NCBI RefSeq assembly: GCF_030824335.1
Contig: NZ_JAVBXX010000011.1
Coordinates: 1-64,000 of the forward strand
Reading direction: 5' to 3'
Length of the DNA stretch: 64,000 bases
Source of the DNA: Azonexus sp.
GTDB lineage: Bacteria > Pseudomonadota > Gammaproteobacteria > Burkholderiales > Rhodocyclaceae
A program made the translations under genes and the position numbers. The notes below the pieces were generated by a model. That model saw only the letters and a list, made by a program, of their open reading frames with translations, searched no databases and was not told where the DNA came from. Every line of letters begins with the position of its first letter. The stretch's first letter is position 1. Shown here piece after piece: positions 7,534 to 16,849 of this stretch.

Positions 7534-9348
7534 ATGCCCGGATTCCGTAGCTATCTCGTTTTCTTGCTTGCCGGACCGGCAATGGCAGCCGATTTTTCAC
7601 TGGGCAAAGGCGTCGCCGGCAAGCTCAATGGCACCCTGACGGCTGGCACCATGATCCGGACCGAGGGAATCGATCCCGCCGTTCTCGGTACGACATCAGC
7701 CCGCAGCGTCGGCCATGCCACCGGACAACTGAGCGGAACAGCGGGCGGCAACGATCTGAATTTCAAGCAAGGCCAGGCGGTTTCCAGTGTAGTCAAGGCG
7801 GTGCTCGATCTTGAGCTCAGGCGCCACAACCTCGGGCTCTTTGTGCGGGCTAAAGCCTGGCACGATTTCGAGCTGGAAAACGGCAAGCGGGCTTACGGCA
7901 ATGTGCCAAATGGTTTTCAGCAAAATGCGCCCTTAAGCGATAAGGGCTTCGAACCCGGCGCCAGATTCAGCAATGCGCAATTCGCTGATACGTATGCTTT
8001 CGGACGCTTCAATTTCACCGACGATGCCATCCTCGACCTGCGACTGGGACGGCAGGTGGTGAACTGGGGAACTTCCCAGTTCTTCTCCAGCGGCATCAAT
8101 GCCATCAATCCACGGGATTACGTTGCACCAAGCCGGCCCGGCGCCCTGCCCCATGAAGGCGCGCTGCCCATCGGGATGCTCTACGCCAATTTGGCAACCG
8201 GGCGCGACTGGGGCATGGATGGTTTTGTGCAATACGAGTTCCGGCACCATGTACAGCCCGGTTGCGGCACCTTCTTTGGTGCCAGCAATTACGCCCAGCC
8301 GGGCTGCGACTACGTTTCCCTGCTGGGTGGCCCACCGACCTTGCTCAGCGATGCCAACGCGCTGGCCTCGTCCCTTTACCCCAAACGCAATTCCGATGTA
8401 CTGGCGCGAGACGGCGGGCAATACGGCCTGTCAGTCAATTTCCGGCCGACATCCGACAACACCGAATTCCGGCTGTATGCGATGAATTACCATAACCGGG
8501 GCGCCAGCATCCGGGTCATCAACCCGAATATCGCCGGCGGCTACGGCTCACTGGCCACCATGAACCGCCTGACCGACCCGAATGGCCTGCGCTACGAATT
8601 GCGCTACGTTGAAGACATTCAGCTCTACGGTGCCAGCTTCGCCACCCAGCCGGACACCTCGCTACGCTTTTTCGGGGAAATCGCCTATCGCCCCAAGCAG
8701 CCGATCAACCTGAACGCAGCCGATCTGGTCGCCGCTTTTTTCCTCCGTTCACCGACATCGGCGCTGAATCTGTCGAGAAATATCAACGCGATTCCACCAG
8801 GCGGCACCTTTGACGGCTATGACAGCTTCCCGGTCACCGTAGCCAGCCTGGGTTTCAACAAGAGCAGCAAACTGGCCGCCCAGGCCATCGGTGCCAGCAG
8901 CGTGCAGATCGCGGGCGAAATCGGCTGGAGTCACGTCGCCGGCCTGCCCGATCCGGGACGACTGCGCTACGGCCGGGCCGACACTTATGGTGTTGCAGCG
9001 ATTGACGGGCTAGCCTGCGTCGAAACAAGCGCGGCCGGAAAATCCTGCGCCCACGACGGGTTCGTCACCAGCAATGCCTGGGGTTACCGACTGCGCTTGA
9101 GCGCGAATTTTCCCGGTGCATTGTTCGGCGCTGCGCTGACGCCGTCGCTCACCGCTGCCCACGACGTCAGCGGCTATTCTCATGACGGGACTTTCTCGCA
9201 AGGACGAAAAATCCTGCAAGCCGGCCTGCATGCCGATTGGCACAAGCAGTACTTCCTGAATATTCTCTACACCCGAATTAGCGGCGGCGACTACAACCTG
9301 CAGACTGATCGTGACAACCTGGTACTGGCTGTAGGCACACGTTTCTAG
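7534..9348 (+). CDS. DUF1302-type outer-membrane protein
   Basis: A signal peptide (about residues 1-19, cleaved after GPAMA) precedes a protein of about 604 residues that ends in Phe (LAVGTRF), the signature of a beta-barrel inserted by BAM. The repeated alternating aromatic/polar strands and segments such as LRLGRQVVNWGTSQFFSSGINAINP with DYVAPSRPG match DUF1302 proteins, a family of Gram-negative outer-membrane proteins often paired with DUF1329 and RND genes for hydrophobic-compound handling. No DUF1329 or RND gene is adjacent here. The ATG at 7534 is chosen; an upstream TTG at 7525 would add only three residues. The substrate is unknown. Confidence 0.8.
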   Translation: MPGFRSYLVFLLAGPAMAADFSLGKGVAGKLNGTLTAGTMIRTEGIDPAVLGTTSARSVGHATGQLSGTAGGNDLNFKQGQAVSSVVKAVLDLELRRHNLGLFVRAKAWHDFELENGKRAYGNVPNGFQQNAPLSDKGFEPGARFSNAQFADTYAFGRFNFTDDAILDLRLGRQVVNWGTSQFFSSGINAINPRDYVAPSRPGALPHEGALPIGMLYANLATGRDWGMDGFVQYEFRHHVQPGCGTFFGASNYAQPGCDYVSLLGGPPTLLSDANALASSLYPKRNSDVLARDGGQYGLSVNFRPTSDNTEFRLYAMNYHNRGASIRVINPNIAGGYGSLATMNRLTDPNGLRYELRYVEDIQLYGASFATQPDTSLRFFGEIAYRPKQPINLNAADLVAAFFLRSPTSALNLSRNINAIPPGGTFDGYDSFPVTVASLGFNKSSKLAAQAIGASSVQIAGEIGWSHVAGLPDPGRLRYGRADTYGVAAIDGLACVETSAAGKSCAHDGFVTSNAWGYRLRLSANFPGALFGAALTPSLTAAHDVSGYSHDGTFSQGRKILQAGLHADWHKQYFLNILYTRISGGDYNLQTDRDNLVLAVGTRF

Positions 9349-9370
9349 CAGCCCGCAACCAAGGCCATCA

Positions 9371-10168
9371 TCAGGTAATCAGATAGCCCACCCCGCGCAC
9401 GGCACGCACCGGAAGCTCCACGCCTTGGTCTGTCGCTTTCTTGCGCAAGCGGCTGACCAGCGCATCGAGACGATGGTAGTCGTACTCGTAGGGATTTTCG
9501 CCAAACGCCACGACCAGATCCTCGCGTGAAACAGCCTGGCAGGCATTGTCGACCAGGGATTTTAGGAAAATGCGCTCCTGCGCCGTCAACTGCATCGAAT
9601 TGCCTGCCGCATCGACAAAGGACCAGGCATCGGGCGACAGTCGCCAGCTCGAGGCTTCCGGAGCGGCTACTTTCCCCGCCGATTCGTGCACCTGCATATT
9701 TTCCAGCTTGCCCAGAATATCCAGCGCAAAAGTGTGCAGAAGCTGGGCTTTACCCTGACTCAACGCAGAAACCGCCGTATTGATCGCTGAATCCGGATGG
9801 ACTCGCCGACTCAAGGCCGAAACAGCGGCAAGCAGTTCCTGACGCTCTACCGGCTTGGGCAAGTAGATATCGGCCCCGCTGTCGTAACCACGCACCTTGT
9901 CATTGACTGCGTTGCGCACGGTCAACATGAGTATGCCAATACTTGGGTTTTCACTGCGCAAGCGCTGCGCCAGCGTAAAACCGCAGGCACCGGGGAGATT
10001 GACATCGAGCACGGCAATATCGACAGACATGGGGTCCGACTGCTCAAGCAGCGCTTCGGCGCTCTCGTAGCCTTTGACCAAATGCCCGGATATATCAAGC
10101 GCAGCAACGGTCATCTCGCGCAGGGCATCATGATCTTCAACAACGGCGACGTGGAGCGGTTTATTCAT
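9371..10168 (-). CDS. OmpR-type response regulator
   Basis: This 265-residue transcriptional regulator has an N-terminal receiver (residues 4-120, acidic pair E11/D12, phospho-acceptor D55 in VLDVNLPG, conserved Lys in LPKPVE). A longer than usual linker leads to a C-terminal winged-helix DNA-binding domain (about 170-265, ending YDYHRLDALVSRLRKKA..VRAVRGVGYLIT). The start at 10168 overlaps the stop of the upstream kinase gene by 8 bp, indicating translational coupling and one operon. The linker of about 45 residues is unusual for the OmpR class. The target genes are unknown; the convergent DUF1302 gene ends 22 bp away. Confidence 0.9.
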   Translation of the reverse strand: MNKPLHVAVVEDHDALREMTVAALDISGHLVKGYESAEALLEQSDPMSVDIAVLDVNLPGACGFTLAQRLRSENPSIGILMLTVRNAVNDKVRGYDSGADIYLPKPVERQELLAAVSALSRRVHPDSAINTAVSALSQGKAQLLHTFALDILGKLENMQVHESAGKVAAPEASSWRLSPDAWSFVDAAGNSMQLTAQERIFLKSLVDNACQAVSREDLVVAFGENPYEYDYHRLDALVSRLRKKATDQGVELPVRAVRGVGYLIT

Positions 10169-12089
10169 GGGTAAGCAAGGGGAGCCAGAGTGAGAAACGG
10201 ATTTTGCCATCGGGCATCGGCAGAATATAACTCAAGGAACCACCAAGCCGATTAGCCAATTGTCGTGCGATGAACAAACCGAGGCCGGAACCTGTTTTGG
10301 CATGTGCTCCCGGACTCCGGTAATAGCGCTCGAAAAGACGGCCGGGATCCGGCAAACCGGTGCTGCCTTTCTGATTTTCAATGGTCAATTGGATGCCGGC
10401 ACTCCCTTCCTCGGCATGGGCCAGCGGGACGACACGCAGCGTCACCCGACTACCGGCTGGACTGTATTTGAGGGCGTTATCGATCAGGTTGGCCACGATG
10501 GTTCGCAACAACAGGGGATCACAGCGCAAGGATGGCAAAGGCAAAGGTGCCTCAAGTTCGATACGGATGGGTTCTGTGGCCTTGGTCCGGATATCGCGCA
10601 GCAGCATCACCATGTCACAAGGGGATGGCTTGACCGTAATAATCCCCTGATCCAGCTTGTCCGCTTTCATGCAGCGATCAACCACGGCACTGATATCGCT
10701 GACCGCCGTGTTGGCGTGGCGCAAGGCCAGTTCGTCCCCACCCAGGCGATCCAGAGCCAGACGGATCACCCCGAGCGGTGTCTTCAATTCATGAATCAGC
10801 ATACTGAGCAAAGCGCCTTGTCGCTGCCGCACCAGATTGACTGCCAGATGAGCGGACTGGGCCTGCTCGGCCGCCTTCTGGGCCAGCGTGCGTTCGCGTT
10901 GCAAATGGCGTAACTGGCTCATCAGGACGAAATTGAAAGCCAGCAGGGAGATCAGCGAACTCAGTTGTATGCCATAAAGTTGCGTCAAGGCACTTCCTGT
11001 AATCCCAAGAAGCCCAAACATGGAATAGGTATATCCGGAGAGACTGGCTGCATTGGCCAGAATCAGGAATTGGCTACCGGCCCGTTTCTGACGCCACAAT
11101 GCCAAGCTGCGGATAATGCCCAAAACCGGGGAGATCATGCCGCAGGTCATCAACAGACTGGCGCACTCCGGGAAATAGCCAAGCAACGCCGCCGGCGCCA
11201 GCAGCACGGGCAGCCAGGCCAGCGACAAAAAGTAGGCGTTGAGGAGTGGCTGGCGTTTGTCGATCTCGAGAATACTGCGATGAAACCTGGCGGCAAGCGC
11301 CAGCGAAACAAAGACGAAAACAGAAACCCAGTGATGTGCCAGCAAAGGAAAGTCAGCCAACAAATACTCACTGACCAGACCGTTGACCCCCAGCATCAGC
11401 AAAATCACCGAAGTCAGGTAGGCCATGAAATTGCGATACGCCGCTTCCTCGCGCCACTGACCATGCCAGAGATTCAGCAGCAACACGGCAAGCAAAAGAC
11501 CGTAATACAAACCAAGCACGAGGTATTCGCGCGTCTGAGCGGCAACGAACTCGGCGTTCTGCCAGGCCCGCACAAAGAGCAGCGAACTGCTGGTGGTTTC
11601 CAGACGCAGGTAAAGCGTCTGAGGCCGATCATCCGGAAAATCCACACTAAACACGAAATTCCGGCCAGGCACCTCCCGATCAGAATATGGGTGGATATCG
11701 CCTGCCGTCTTTTGCACAAAATATCCCGGTCGACCCGGCTGTGGCAGAAAAAGCCGGACATCGTCAAGGTAAGGCGGTTGTGCCTCCAGCAATAAACGCG
11801 GCCCCGCATCAAATACACCACCACGATGCGGCGCATCCAAGGTCATGCGAAACCAATGAACTTTCCGCGAGTAACCACCGGCAAAGCTCCCGGACACATC
11901 CCGGAACTCACTCGCCCTGGCCGCCGAACTGACCTCGTCAATCGTCAATGTCCCTGCCGGATCTACCAGCACCTGCAAATGCACGGTTTCGGCAGAAAAG
12001 ACGGCTGGCGCAGTAAGACACACCAACAGCATCCCGATGGTGATGGCGAGCCGCCTCAGGAACATCCAGAAGTAATAATGAAAAGGCAT
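10161..12089 (-). CDS. 7TM-DISM sensor histidine kinase
   Basis: This sensor kinase of about 642 residues phosphorylates the response regulator encoded just downstream. After a signal peptide comes an extracytoplasmic 7TMR-DISMED2 carbohydrate-binding-like domain (about residues 35-165). Seven transmembrane helices of the DISM type follow (about 185-390), then a short coiled coil, HisKA with H433 in LIHELKTPLG, and an HATPase domain with N box (IVANLIDNALKYSP) and G box (GSGLGLFIARQL). The start was set at the ATG at 12089; the ATG at 12065 gives an equally good signal peptide. DISM kinases are thought to sense extracellular ligands, often sugars, but the ligand here is unknown. Confidence 0.88.
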   Translation of the reverse strand: MPFHYYFWMFLRRLAITIGMLLVCLTAPAVFSAETVHLQVLVDPAGTLTIDEVSSAARASEFRDVSGSFAGGYSRKVHWFRMTLDAPHRGGVFDAGPRLLLEAQPPYLDDVRLFLPQPGRPGYFVQKTAGDIHPYSDREVPGRNFVFSVDFPDDRPQTLYLRLETTSSSLLFVRAWQNAEFVAAQTREYLVLGLYYGLLLAVLLLNLWHGQWREEAAYRNFMAYLTSVILLMLGVNGLVSEYLLADFPLLAHHWVSVFVFVSLALAARFHRSILEIDKRQPLLNAYFLSLAWLPVLLAPAALLGYFPECASLLMTCGMISPVLGIIRSLALWRQKRAGSQFLILANAASLSGYTYSMFGLLGITGSALTQLYGIQLSSLISLLAFNFVLMSQLRHLQRERTLAQKAAEQAQSAHLAVNLVRQRQGALLSMLIHELKTPLGVIRLALDRLGGDELALRHANTAVSDISAVVDRCMKADKLDQGIITVKPSPCDMVMLLRDIRTKATEPIRIELEAPLPLPSLRCDPLLLRTIVANLIDNALKYSPAGSRVTLRVVPLAHAEEGSAGIQLTIENQKGSTGLPDPGRLFERYYRSPGAHAKTGSGLGLFIARQLANRLGGSLSYILPMPDGKIRFSLWLPLLTHE

Positions 12090-12268
12090 GGCGCAGGCGC
12101 AAAAAAACTTGAATACGAAGGGTATCACTTCACCCCTGATCTGCTTCGTTGTTATACCTCCGGGAGTTGTGACGACGCACGCCAGAAAACAGGAACCGGG
12201 GTATATTCCGCCCCTTGCGTTTTCCGGATACCGGCAAAACAAAACCTGCCCGATTTCAAGTCCTCACC

Positions 12269-13357
12269 ATGCCCCTGCCCGCCATTGATCCCGCCCGTTA
12301 CGACGCCCAACTCAGCGACAAGCTGACCCAGTTCAAGACGGCATTTGCTGAATTTTCACTGCCCGAACCGGCGGTGTTCACGTCGGAACCCAGCCATTAC
12401 CGGCTGCGTGCCGAATTCCGCATCTGGCACCATGGCGATGTTCTCGATTACGCGATGTTCGATCCGGAGAATCCGAAACAGCCGGTGCTGATGCACGATT
12501 TCCCGGTGGCTTGCAGCGCAATCTGCGAACTGATGCCGCGCCTGCGCAATTATCTGATCGCCCATCCGACACTGAGCCAGCGACTGTTCACCATCGACTT
12601 TCTCGCCACCCTGAGCGGTGAAATGCTGGTCACGCTGATTTATCACCGCAAGCTGGATGAAGCCTGGGAGGCCGCCGCCCGCCAACTGGCCGACGAACTG
12701 CAGATCGGCATCATCGGCCGCAGCCGGGGTCAGAAAATCGTCCTCGCCCGCGACTGGGTGCTCGAAGCCTTTGAGCTGAACGGCCGGCAACTGCGCTATC
12801 AGCAACTGGAAGGCAGCTTCAGCCAGCCCAACGGCAATGTGAACAAAAAGATGCTCGGCTGGGCCTGCGCCCAGGCTGAACGCATCGGTGGCGACCTGCT
12901 GGAGCTGTATTGCGGCAACGGCAATTTCACCATTGCGCTGGCCCCGCTGTTCGACAAGGTACTGGCGACCGAGGTGAGCAAAACCTCGGTCAAGGCCGCG
13001 CTGTACAATCTGGAAGCCAACCACATCGCCAACGCCGCCATCGTGCGCATGTCGAGTGAAGAAATCAGCGCGGCACTGGCTGGGCGCGAGCTTTTCCAGC
13101 GCATGCAGGAAATCGACCTGGCAGCACATCATTTCTCGACCATTTTCCTCGACCCGCCGCGCAGCGGGCTGGACCCGGCGACGCTGGAGTTGGCCGCCGG
13201 TTTCGAGCACATCCTGTACATCTCATGCAATCCGCAGACTTTGCAGGAAAATGTCGCCGCACTGCAGGCCACGCACCGCATCGAAGCCTCGGCGGTGTTC
13301 GACCAGTTTCCCTATACGCATCATCTGGAGTGCGGCCTGCTGCTGCAGCGCCGCTAA
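12269..13357 (+). CDS. trmA: tRNA (uracil-54-C5)-methyltransferase TrmA
   Basis: TrmA makes 5-methyluridine (ribothymidine) at position 54 of the T-loop in nearly all tRNAs using S-adenosylmethionine. The 362-residue length matches E. coli TrmA (366). The SAM site LLELYCGNGNFTIAL, motif LDPPRSG, nucleophile C320 in YISCNPQTL and the general base E354 in HHLECGL are all present. The ATG at 12269 fits the family N-terminus (MPLPAIDPARYDAQL). It lies divergent from the kinase operon, with about 180 bp between starts. Confidence 0.96.
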   Translation: MPLPAIDPARYDAQLSDKLTQFKTAFAEFSLPEPAVFTSEPSHYRLRAEFRIWHHGDVLDYAMFDPENPKQPVLMHDFPVACSAICELMPRLRNYLIAHPTLSQRLFTIDFLATLSGEMLVTLIYHRKLDEAWEAAARQLADELQIGIIGRSRGQKIVLARDWVLEAFELNGRQLRYQQLEGSFSQPNGNVNKKMLGWACAQAERIGGDLLELYCGNGNFTIALAPLFDKVLATEVSKTSVKAALYNLEANHIANAAIVRMSSEEISAALAGRELFQRMQEIDLAAHHFSTIFLDPPRSGLDPATLELAAGFEHILYISCNPQTLQENVAALQATHRIEASAVFDQFPYTHHLECGLLLQRR

Positions 13358-13410
13358 CCCGGCAAAAACGCAGCGAACCCGACGCCCGGAACAGCTTTCC
13401 TGACGGCGGC

Positions 13411-13440
13411 AAAATTGTTCAAATCCGGGCGTCGACCGCA
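13411..13440 (-). repeat. TGCGGTCRAC element downstream of trmA
   Basis: The exact core TGCGGTCGAC on the minus strand (13431-13440) is followed in that orientation by ATTT (offset 7-10) and AATTTT (offset 15-20). It lies between trmA and the mrp promoter. Confidence 0.65.
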
Positions 13441-13540
13441 ACAGGGAGATGCCCGCACTTGGCGCTGCATGACAATGCGCTTCAGAAAACCTTGCTCGTT
13501 TTCTTGTTGTAGAGGCTAGCTGATCAACCCATAAAAGCAG

Positions 13541-13569
13541 TTAACAATTCTCGGTTTATCCTGAATATT
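13541..13569 (+). promoter_or_regulatory. Probable sigma70 promoter of the mrp operon
   Basis: TTAACA (13541-13546) and AATATT (13564-13569) are separated by 17 bp, about 30 bp upstream of the mrpA ATG. The surrounding AT-rich stretch contrasts with GC-rich flanks. The -10 box is imperfect. Confidence 0.45.
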
Positions 13570-13598
13570 TCTCGATACCGTCGGTTAAACTCAGGCGC

Positions 13599-16502
13599 AT
13601 GGCCCTGCTCCTGATCGTTTTGCTTCCCTTCATCGGCAGTCTGTGCGCAGCATTCCTCCCGACCAACGCCCGTAACGCCGAGGCCTGGCTCGCCGGAATC
13701 GTCGCGCTGACGGTCACCCTCCTGACCGCCGCCCAGTACCCGCAACTGGTCGCCGACGGCGTCCTGCGCCTGACGATCCCGTGGTCGGCCACACTCAGCA
13801 TCGATTTCCAACTGCGCATGGATGGCTTCGCCTGGCTATTCGCCATGCTGATTTCGCTGATCGGCACGCTGGTCGTCATCTACGCCCGCTACTACATGTC
13901 GCCGGCCGACCCGGTACCGCGCTTCTTCTCGTTCTTCCTCGCCTTCATGGGCACGATGATGGGCGTCGTGCTCTCCGGCAACCTGCTGCAGATGGCGATG
14001 TTCTGGGAACTGACCAGCCTCGCCTCGTTCATGCTGATCGCCTACTGGCACCACCGCAGCGACGCCCGTACCGGCGCCCGGATGGCGCTGACGGTAACCG
14101 GCGCCGGCGGCCTGGCGATGCTCGGCGGCGTCCTGCTGATCGGCCACATCGTCGGCAGCTACGACCTCGACGCGGTGCTCGCCGCCGCCGAAACGATCAA
14201 GGCGCACGCCTGGTATCCGGCAATCGTCGGCCTGATCGCCATCGGCGCGCTGTCGAAAAGCGCCCAGTTCCCTTTCCATTTCTGGCTGCCGCATGCGATG
14301 GCGGCGCCGACGCCGGTTTCCGCCTACCTGCATTCGGCGACCATGGTCAAAGCCGGCGTATTCCTGCTCGCCCGGCTGTGGCCGGTGCTCGCCGGCAGCG
14401 ACCTGTGGTTCTGGCTGATCGGCGGTGCCGGCCTGTGCACGCTGCTGATCGGCGGCTACCTGGCGCTATTCCAGAGCGACCTGAAGGGCGTGCTCGCCTA
14501 CTCAACAATCAGCCACCTCGGCCTGATCACCCTACTGCTCGGCATGAACAGCGAGCTGGCGCTGGTCGCCGCGGTCTTCCACATGGTCAACCACGCCACC
14601 TTCAAAGCTTCGCTGTTCATGGCCGCCGGCATTGTCGACCACGAAACCGGCACGCGCGACATCAACCGCCTCTCCGGCCTCTACCGGGCGATGCCGATCA
14701 CCGCCACGCTGGCCATGGTCGCTGCCGCGGCGATGGCCGGCGTGCCGCTGCTCAACGGTTTCCTGTCGAAGGAAATGTTCTTCGCCGAGACCGTCTTCCT
14801 CGACCGTCCCGAATGGCAGCGCCTGCTGCTGCCGGTGGCCGCAACGCTGGCCGGCATGCTCAGCGTCGCCTACTCGCTGCGCTTCGTCCATCGCGTCTTC
14901 TTCGGCCCCCCGGCGAGCGACCTGCCGCATCAGCCGCACGAACCGACGCGCTGGATGCTGCTACCGAGCGCCCTGTTGGTTGCCGCTTGCCTGCTCGTCG
15001 GCATTTTCCCGGCACAGACCGTCGGCCCTTACCTGCGCACTGCCACCGACGCGCTGCTCGGTCCGCACGCGCCGATCTACAGCCTGGCACTCTGGCACGG
15101 CCTCAACCTGCCGCTGGTCATGAGCCTGATCGCGCTGTTCGGCGGCATCATGCTCTATCTGCCGTGCATCGGCCGGCGCGGTGGCACCATTCCACTACTT
15201 GAGAAAATCGACGGCAAAAATGCCTTCAACTGGCTGTTGACCGCAAGTACCAATCTTTCCAGCCGTGCCCTCGGCTTCTTTACCTCGCCCCGCCTGCAGA
15301 TGCAGATGTTGATGCTTTTCCTGGTCGTCCTCGGCGGCGCCCTGCTGCCCTTCGTCGACGGCCCGCTGCGCCTGGGCGAACGTCTACCCGCCGAGATCGA
15401 TCCGGCCTTCGCGCTACTCTGGACGGTCGGCGCCACCTGCGCCGTAGCCGCCGCCTGGCAGGCCAAGCTGCACCGGCTGGCGGCGCTGATCCTGGCCGGT
15501 GGCGCCGGCCTGGCGACGAGTCTGACCTTCGTCTGGTTCTCGGCGCCCGACCTGGCGCTGACCCAGCTTGCCGTCGAGGTCGTCACCGCCGTACTGATCC
15601 TGCTCGGCCTGCGCTGGCTGCCCCGGCGCGACAAGCGCTACAGCGAAGGCAAGCGGGAATCGACGCGCAGCCATCTGCGCCGCCTGCGCGACCTGATCAT
15701 CGCCATCGCCGGCGGCGGCGGCATCGCCGCACTGACCTACGCGATCCTGACCCGGCCACCGGTCGACGGGATTGCCCCCTTCTTCGTCGAGCAGTCGCTA
15801 CCGCAGGGCGGCGGCCTCAACGTGGTCAATGTCATCCTGGTCGATTTCCGCGGCTTCGACACCTTCGGCGAGATCACCGTGCTGGCCATCGTCGCGCTCA
15901 CCGTGTTCGCGCTGCTGCGCCGCTTCCGGCCGGCACCGGAAAGCGTCGCCCTGCCCGCCCAGCAGCTTGAGCAGGCACTTGAGGAAAATGGCGCCGAAGC
16001 CCGCACCGATCCCGAGGCGTCGCTGCCGGCCGGTTACCTGATGCTGCCGGCGGTGCTCGTCCGCCTGCTGCTGCCGATGGCCATGCTGATCTCGCTGTTT
16101 TTCCTGCTACGCGGCCACAACGCGCCCGGCGGCGGCTTCGTCGGCGGCCTCGTCTTCGCCACCGCGATCATCCTCCAGTACATCGTCGGCGGCACGCAGT
16201 GGGTCGAATCGCGGCTGCGCATCCACCCGCTTTACTGGATCGCCATCGGTCTGCTTTGTGCGGCGGTAGCCGGCATCATGGCCGTGTTTGCCCCGTTTCC
16301 GGCCGGCGAACCTTTCCTCGCCAGCCAGGCCTGGCACGGCAGCCTGCCACTGATTGGCGAGATCCACCTGTCGACGGTGCTGCTCTTCGACATCGGCGTT
16401 TACCTGCTGGTCGTCGGCGCCACGGTGCTGATGCTGGTCGCCATCGCCCACCAGTCGCTGCGCAGCCAGCCGCGCAAAACCACACCCGACGGAGGCCACT
16501 GA
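13599..16502 (+). CDS. mrpA: Mrp-type Na+/H+ antiporter subunit A (MrpA-MrpB fusion)
   Basis: This 967-residue polytopic membrane protein is the main subunit of the multisubunit cation/proton antiporter related to the NuoL/NuoN arms of complex I. Residues about 60-420 form the proton-translocating antiporter module ([64 protein letters not shown]). About 600-800 is the MrpA C-terminal extension. The last 130 residues or so ([34 protein letters not shown]) are the MrpB domain, separate in Bacillus but fused here. First gene of a seven-gene operon with ATGA-type overlaps. The operon exports Na+ at the expense of the proton gradient, aiding pH and salt homeostasis. Confidence 0.94.
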   Translation: MALLLIVLLPFIGSLCAAFLPTNARNAEAWLAGIVALTVTLLTAAQYPQLVADGVLRLTIPWSATLSIDFQLRMDGFAWLFAMLISLIGTLVVIYARYYMSPADPVPRFFSFFLAFMGTMMGVVLSGNLLQMAMFWELTSLASFMLIAYWHHRSDARTGARMALTVTGAGGLAMLGGVLLIGHIVGSYDLDAVLAAAETIKAHAWYPAIVGLIAIGALSKSAQFPFHFWLPHAMAAPTPVSAYLHSATMVKAGVFLLARLWPVLAGSDLWFWLIGGAGLCTLLIGGYLALFQSDLKGVLAYSTISHLGLITLLLGMNSELALVAAVFHMVNHATFKASLFMAAGIVDHETGTRDINRLSGLYRAMPITATLAMVAAAAMAGVPLLNGFLSKEMFFAETVFLDRPEWQRLLLPVAATLAGMLSVAYSLRFVHRVFFGPPASDLPHQPHEPTRWMLLPSALLVAACLLVGIFPAQTVGPYLRTATDALLGPHAPIYSLALWHGLNLPLVMSLIALFGGIMLYLPCIGRRGGTIPLLEKIDGKNAFNWLLTASTNLSSRALGFFTSPRLQMQMLMLFLVVLGGALLPFVDGPLRLGERLPAEIDPAFALLWTVGATCAVAAAWQAKLHRLAALILAGGAGLATSLTFVWFSAPDLALTQLAVEVVTAVLILLGLRWLPRRDKRYSEGKRESTRSHLRRLRDLIIAIAGGGGIAALTYAILTRPPVDGIAPFFVEQSLPQGGGLNVVNVILVDFRGFDTFGEITVLAIVALTVFALLRRFRPAPESVALPAQQLEQALEENGAEARTDPEASLPAGYLMLPAVLVRLLLPMAMLISLFFLLRGHNAPGGGFVGGLVFATAIILQYIVGGTQWVESRLRIHPLYWIAIGLLCAAVAGIMAVFAPFPAGEPFLASQAWHGSLPLIGEIHLSTVLLFDIGVYLLVVGATVLMLVAIAHQSLRSQPRKTTPDGGH
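15216..15245 (-). repeat. TGCGGTCRAC element within mrpA
   Basis: The exact core TGCGGTCAAC on the minus strand (15236-15245) is followed by GTTGAA (offset 6-11) and ATTTTT (offset 15-20). It is embedded in coding sequence. Confidence 0.6.
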
Positions 16503-16849
16503 TGGAACTGATTTTCTCGCTCGCCGTCGGCATCATGGCGGCTGCCGGTATCTACCTGATCCTGCGGCCACGCACTTTCCAGGTCATCATCGGGCTGTCG
16601 CTGCTGGCCTACGCCGTCAACCTCTTCATCTTCGCCATGGGCCGCCTGCGCCACGGCGCGCCGCCGGTGATCGACCCGCGGCTCGGCAGCGACCCGGCGC
16701 TGTACACGGATCCGCTGCCACAGGCGCTGGTGCTGACGGCCATCGTCATCGGCTTCGCGACGACGGCGCTCTTTCTGGTCGTCCTGCTCGCCTCGCGCGG
16801 CCTCAACGGTACCGACCACGTCGACGGCCGGGAGCCTGAAGACGAATGA
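16502..16849 (+). CDS. mrpC: Mrp antiporter subunit C
   Basis: This 115-residue, three-helix membrane protein is homologous to NuoK of complex I. Helices lie at about 4-22, 27-46 and 72-95. The conserved TFQVIIGLSLLAYAVNLFIFAMG and DPLPQALVLTAIVIGFATTAL are typical of MrpC/MnhC. The ATG shares its A with the end of the mrpA stop (TGATG-type junction), and GGAGG lies 9 bp upstream, indicating tight translational coupling. Confidence 0.94.
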   Translation: MELIFSLAVGIMAAAGIYLILRPRTFQVIIGLSLLAYAVNLFIFAMGRLRHGAPPVIDPRLGSDPALYTDPLPQALVLTAIVIGFATTALFLVVLLASRGLNGTDHVDGREPEDE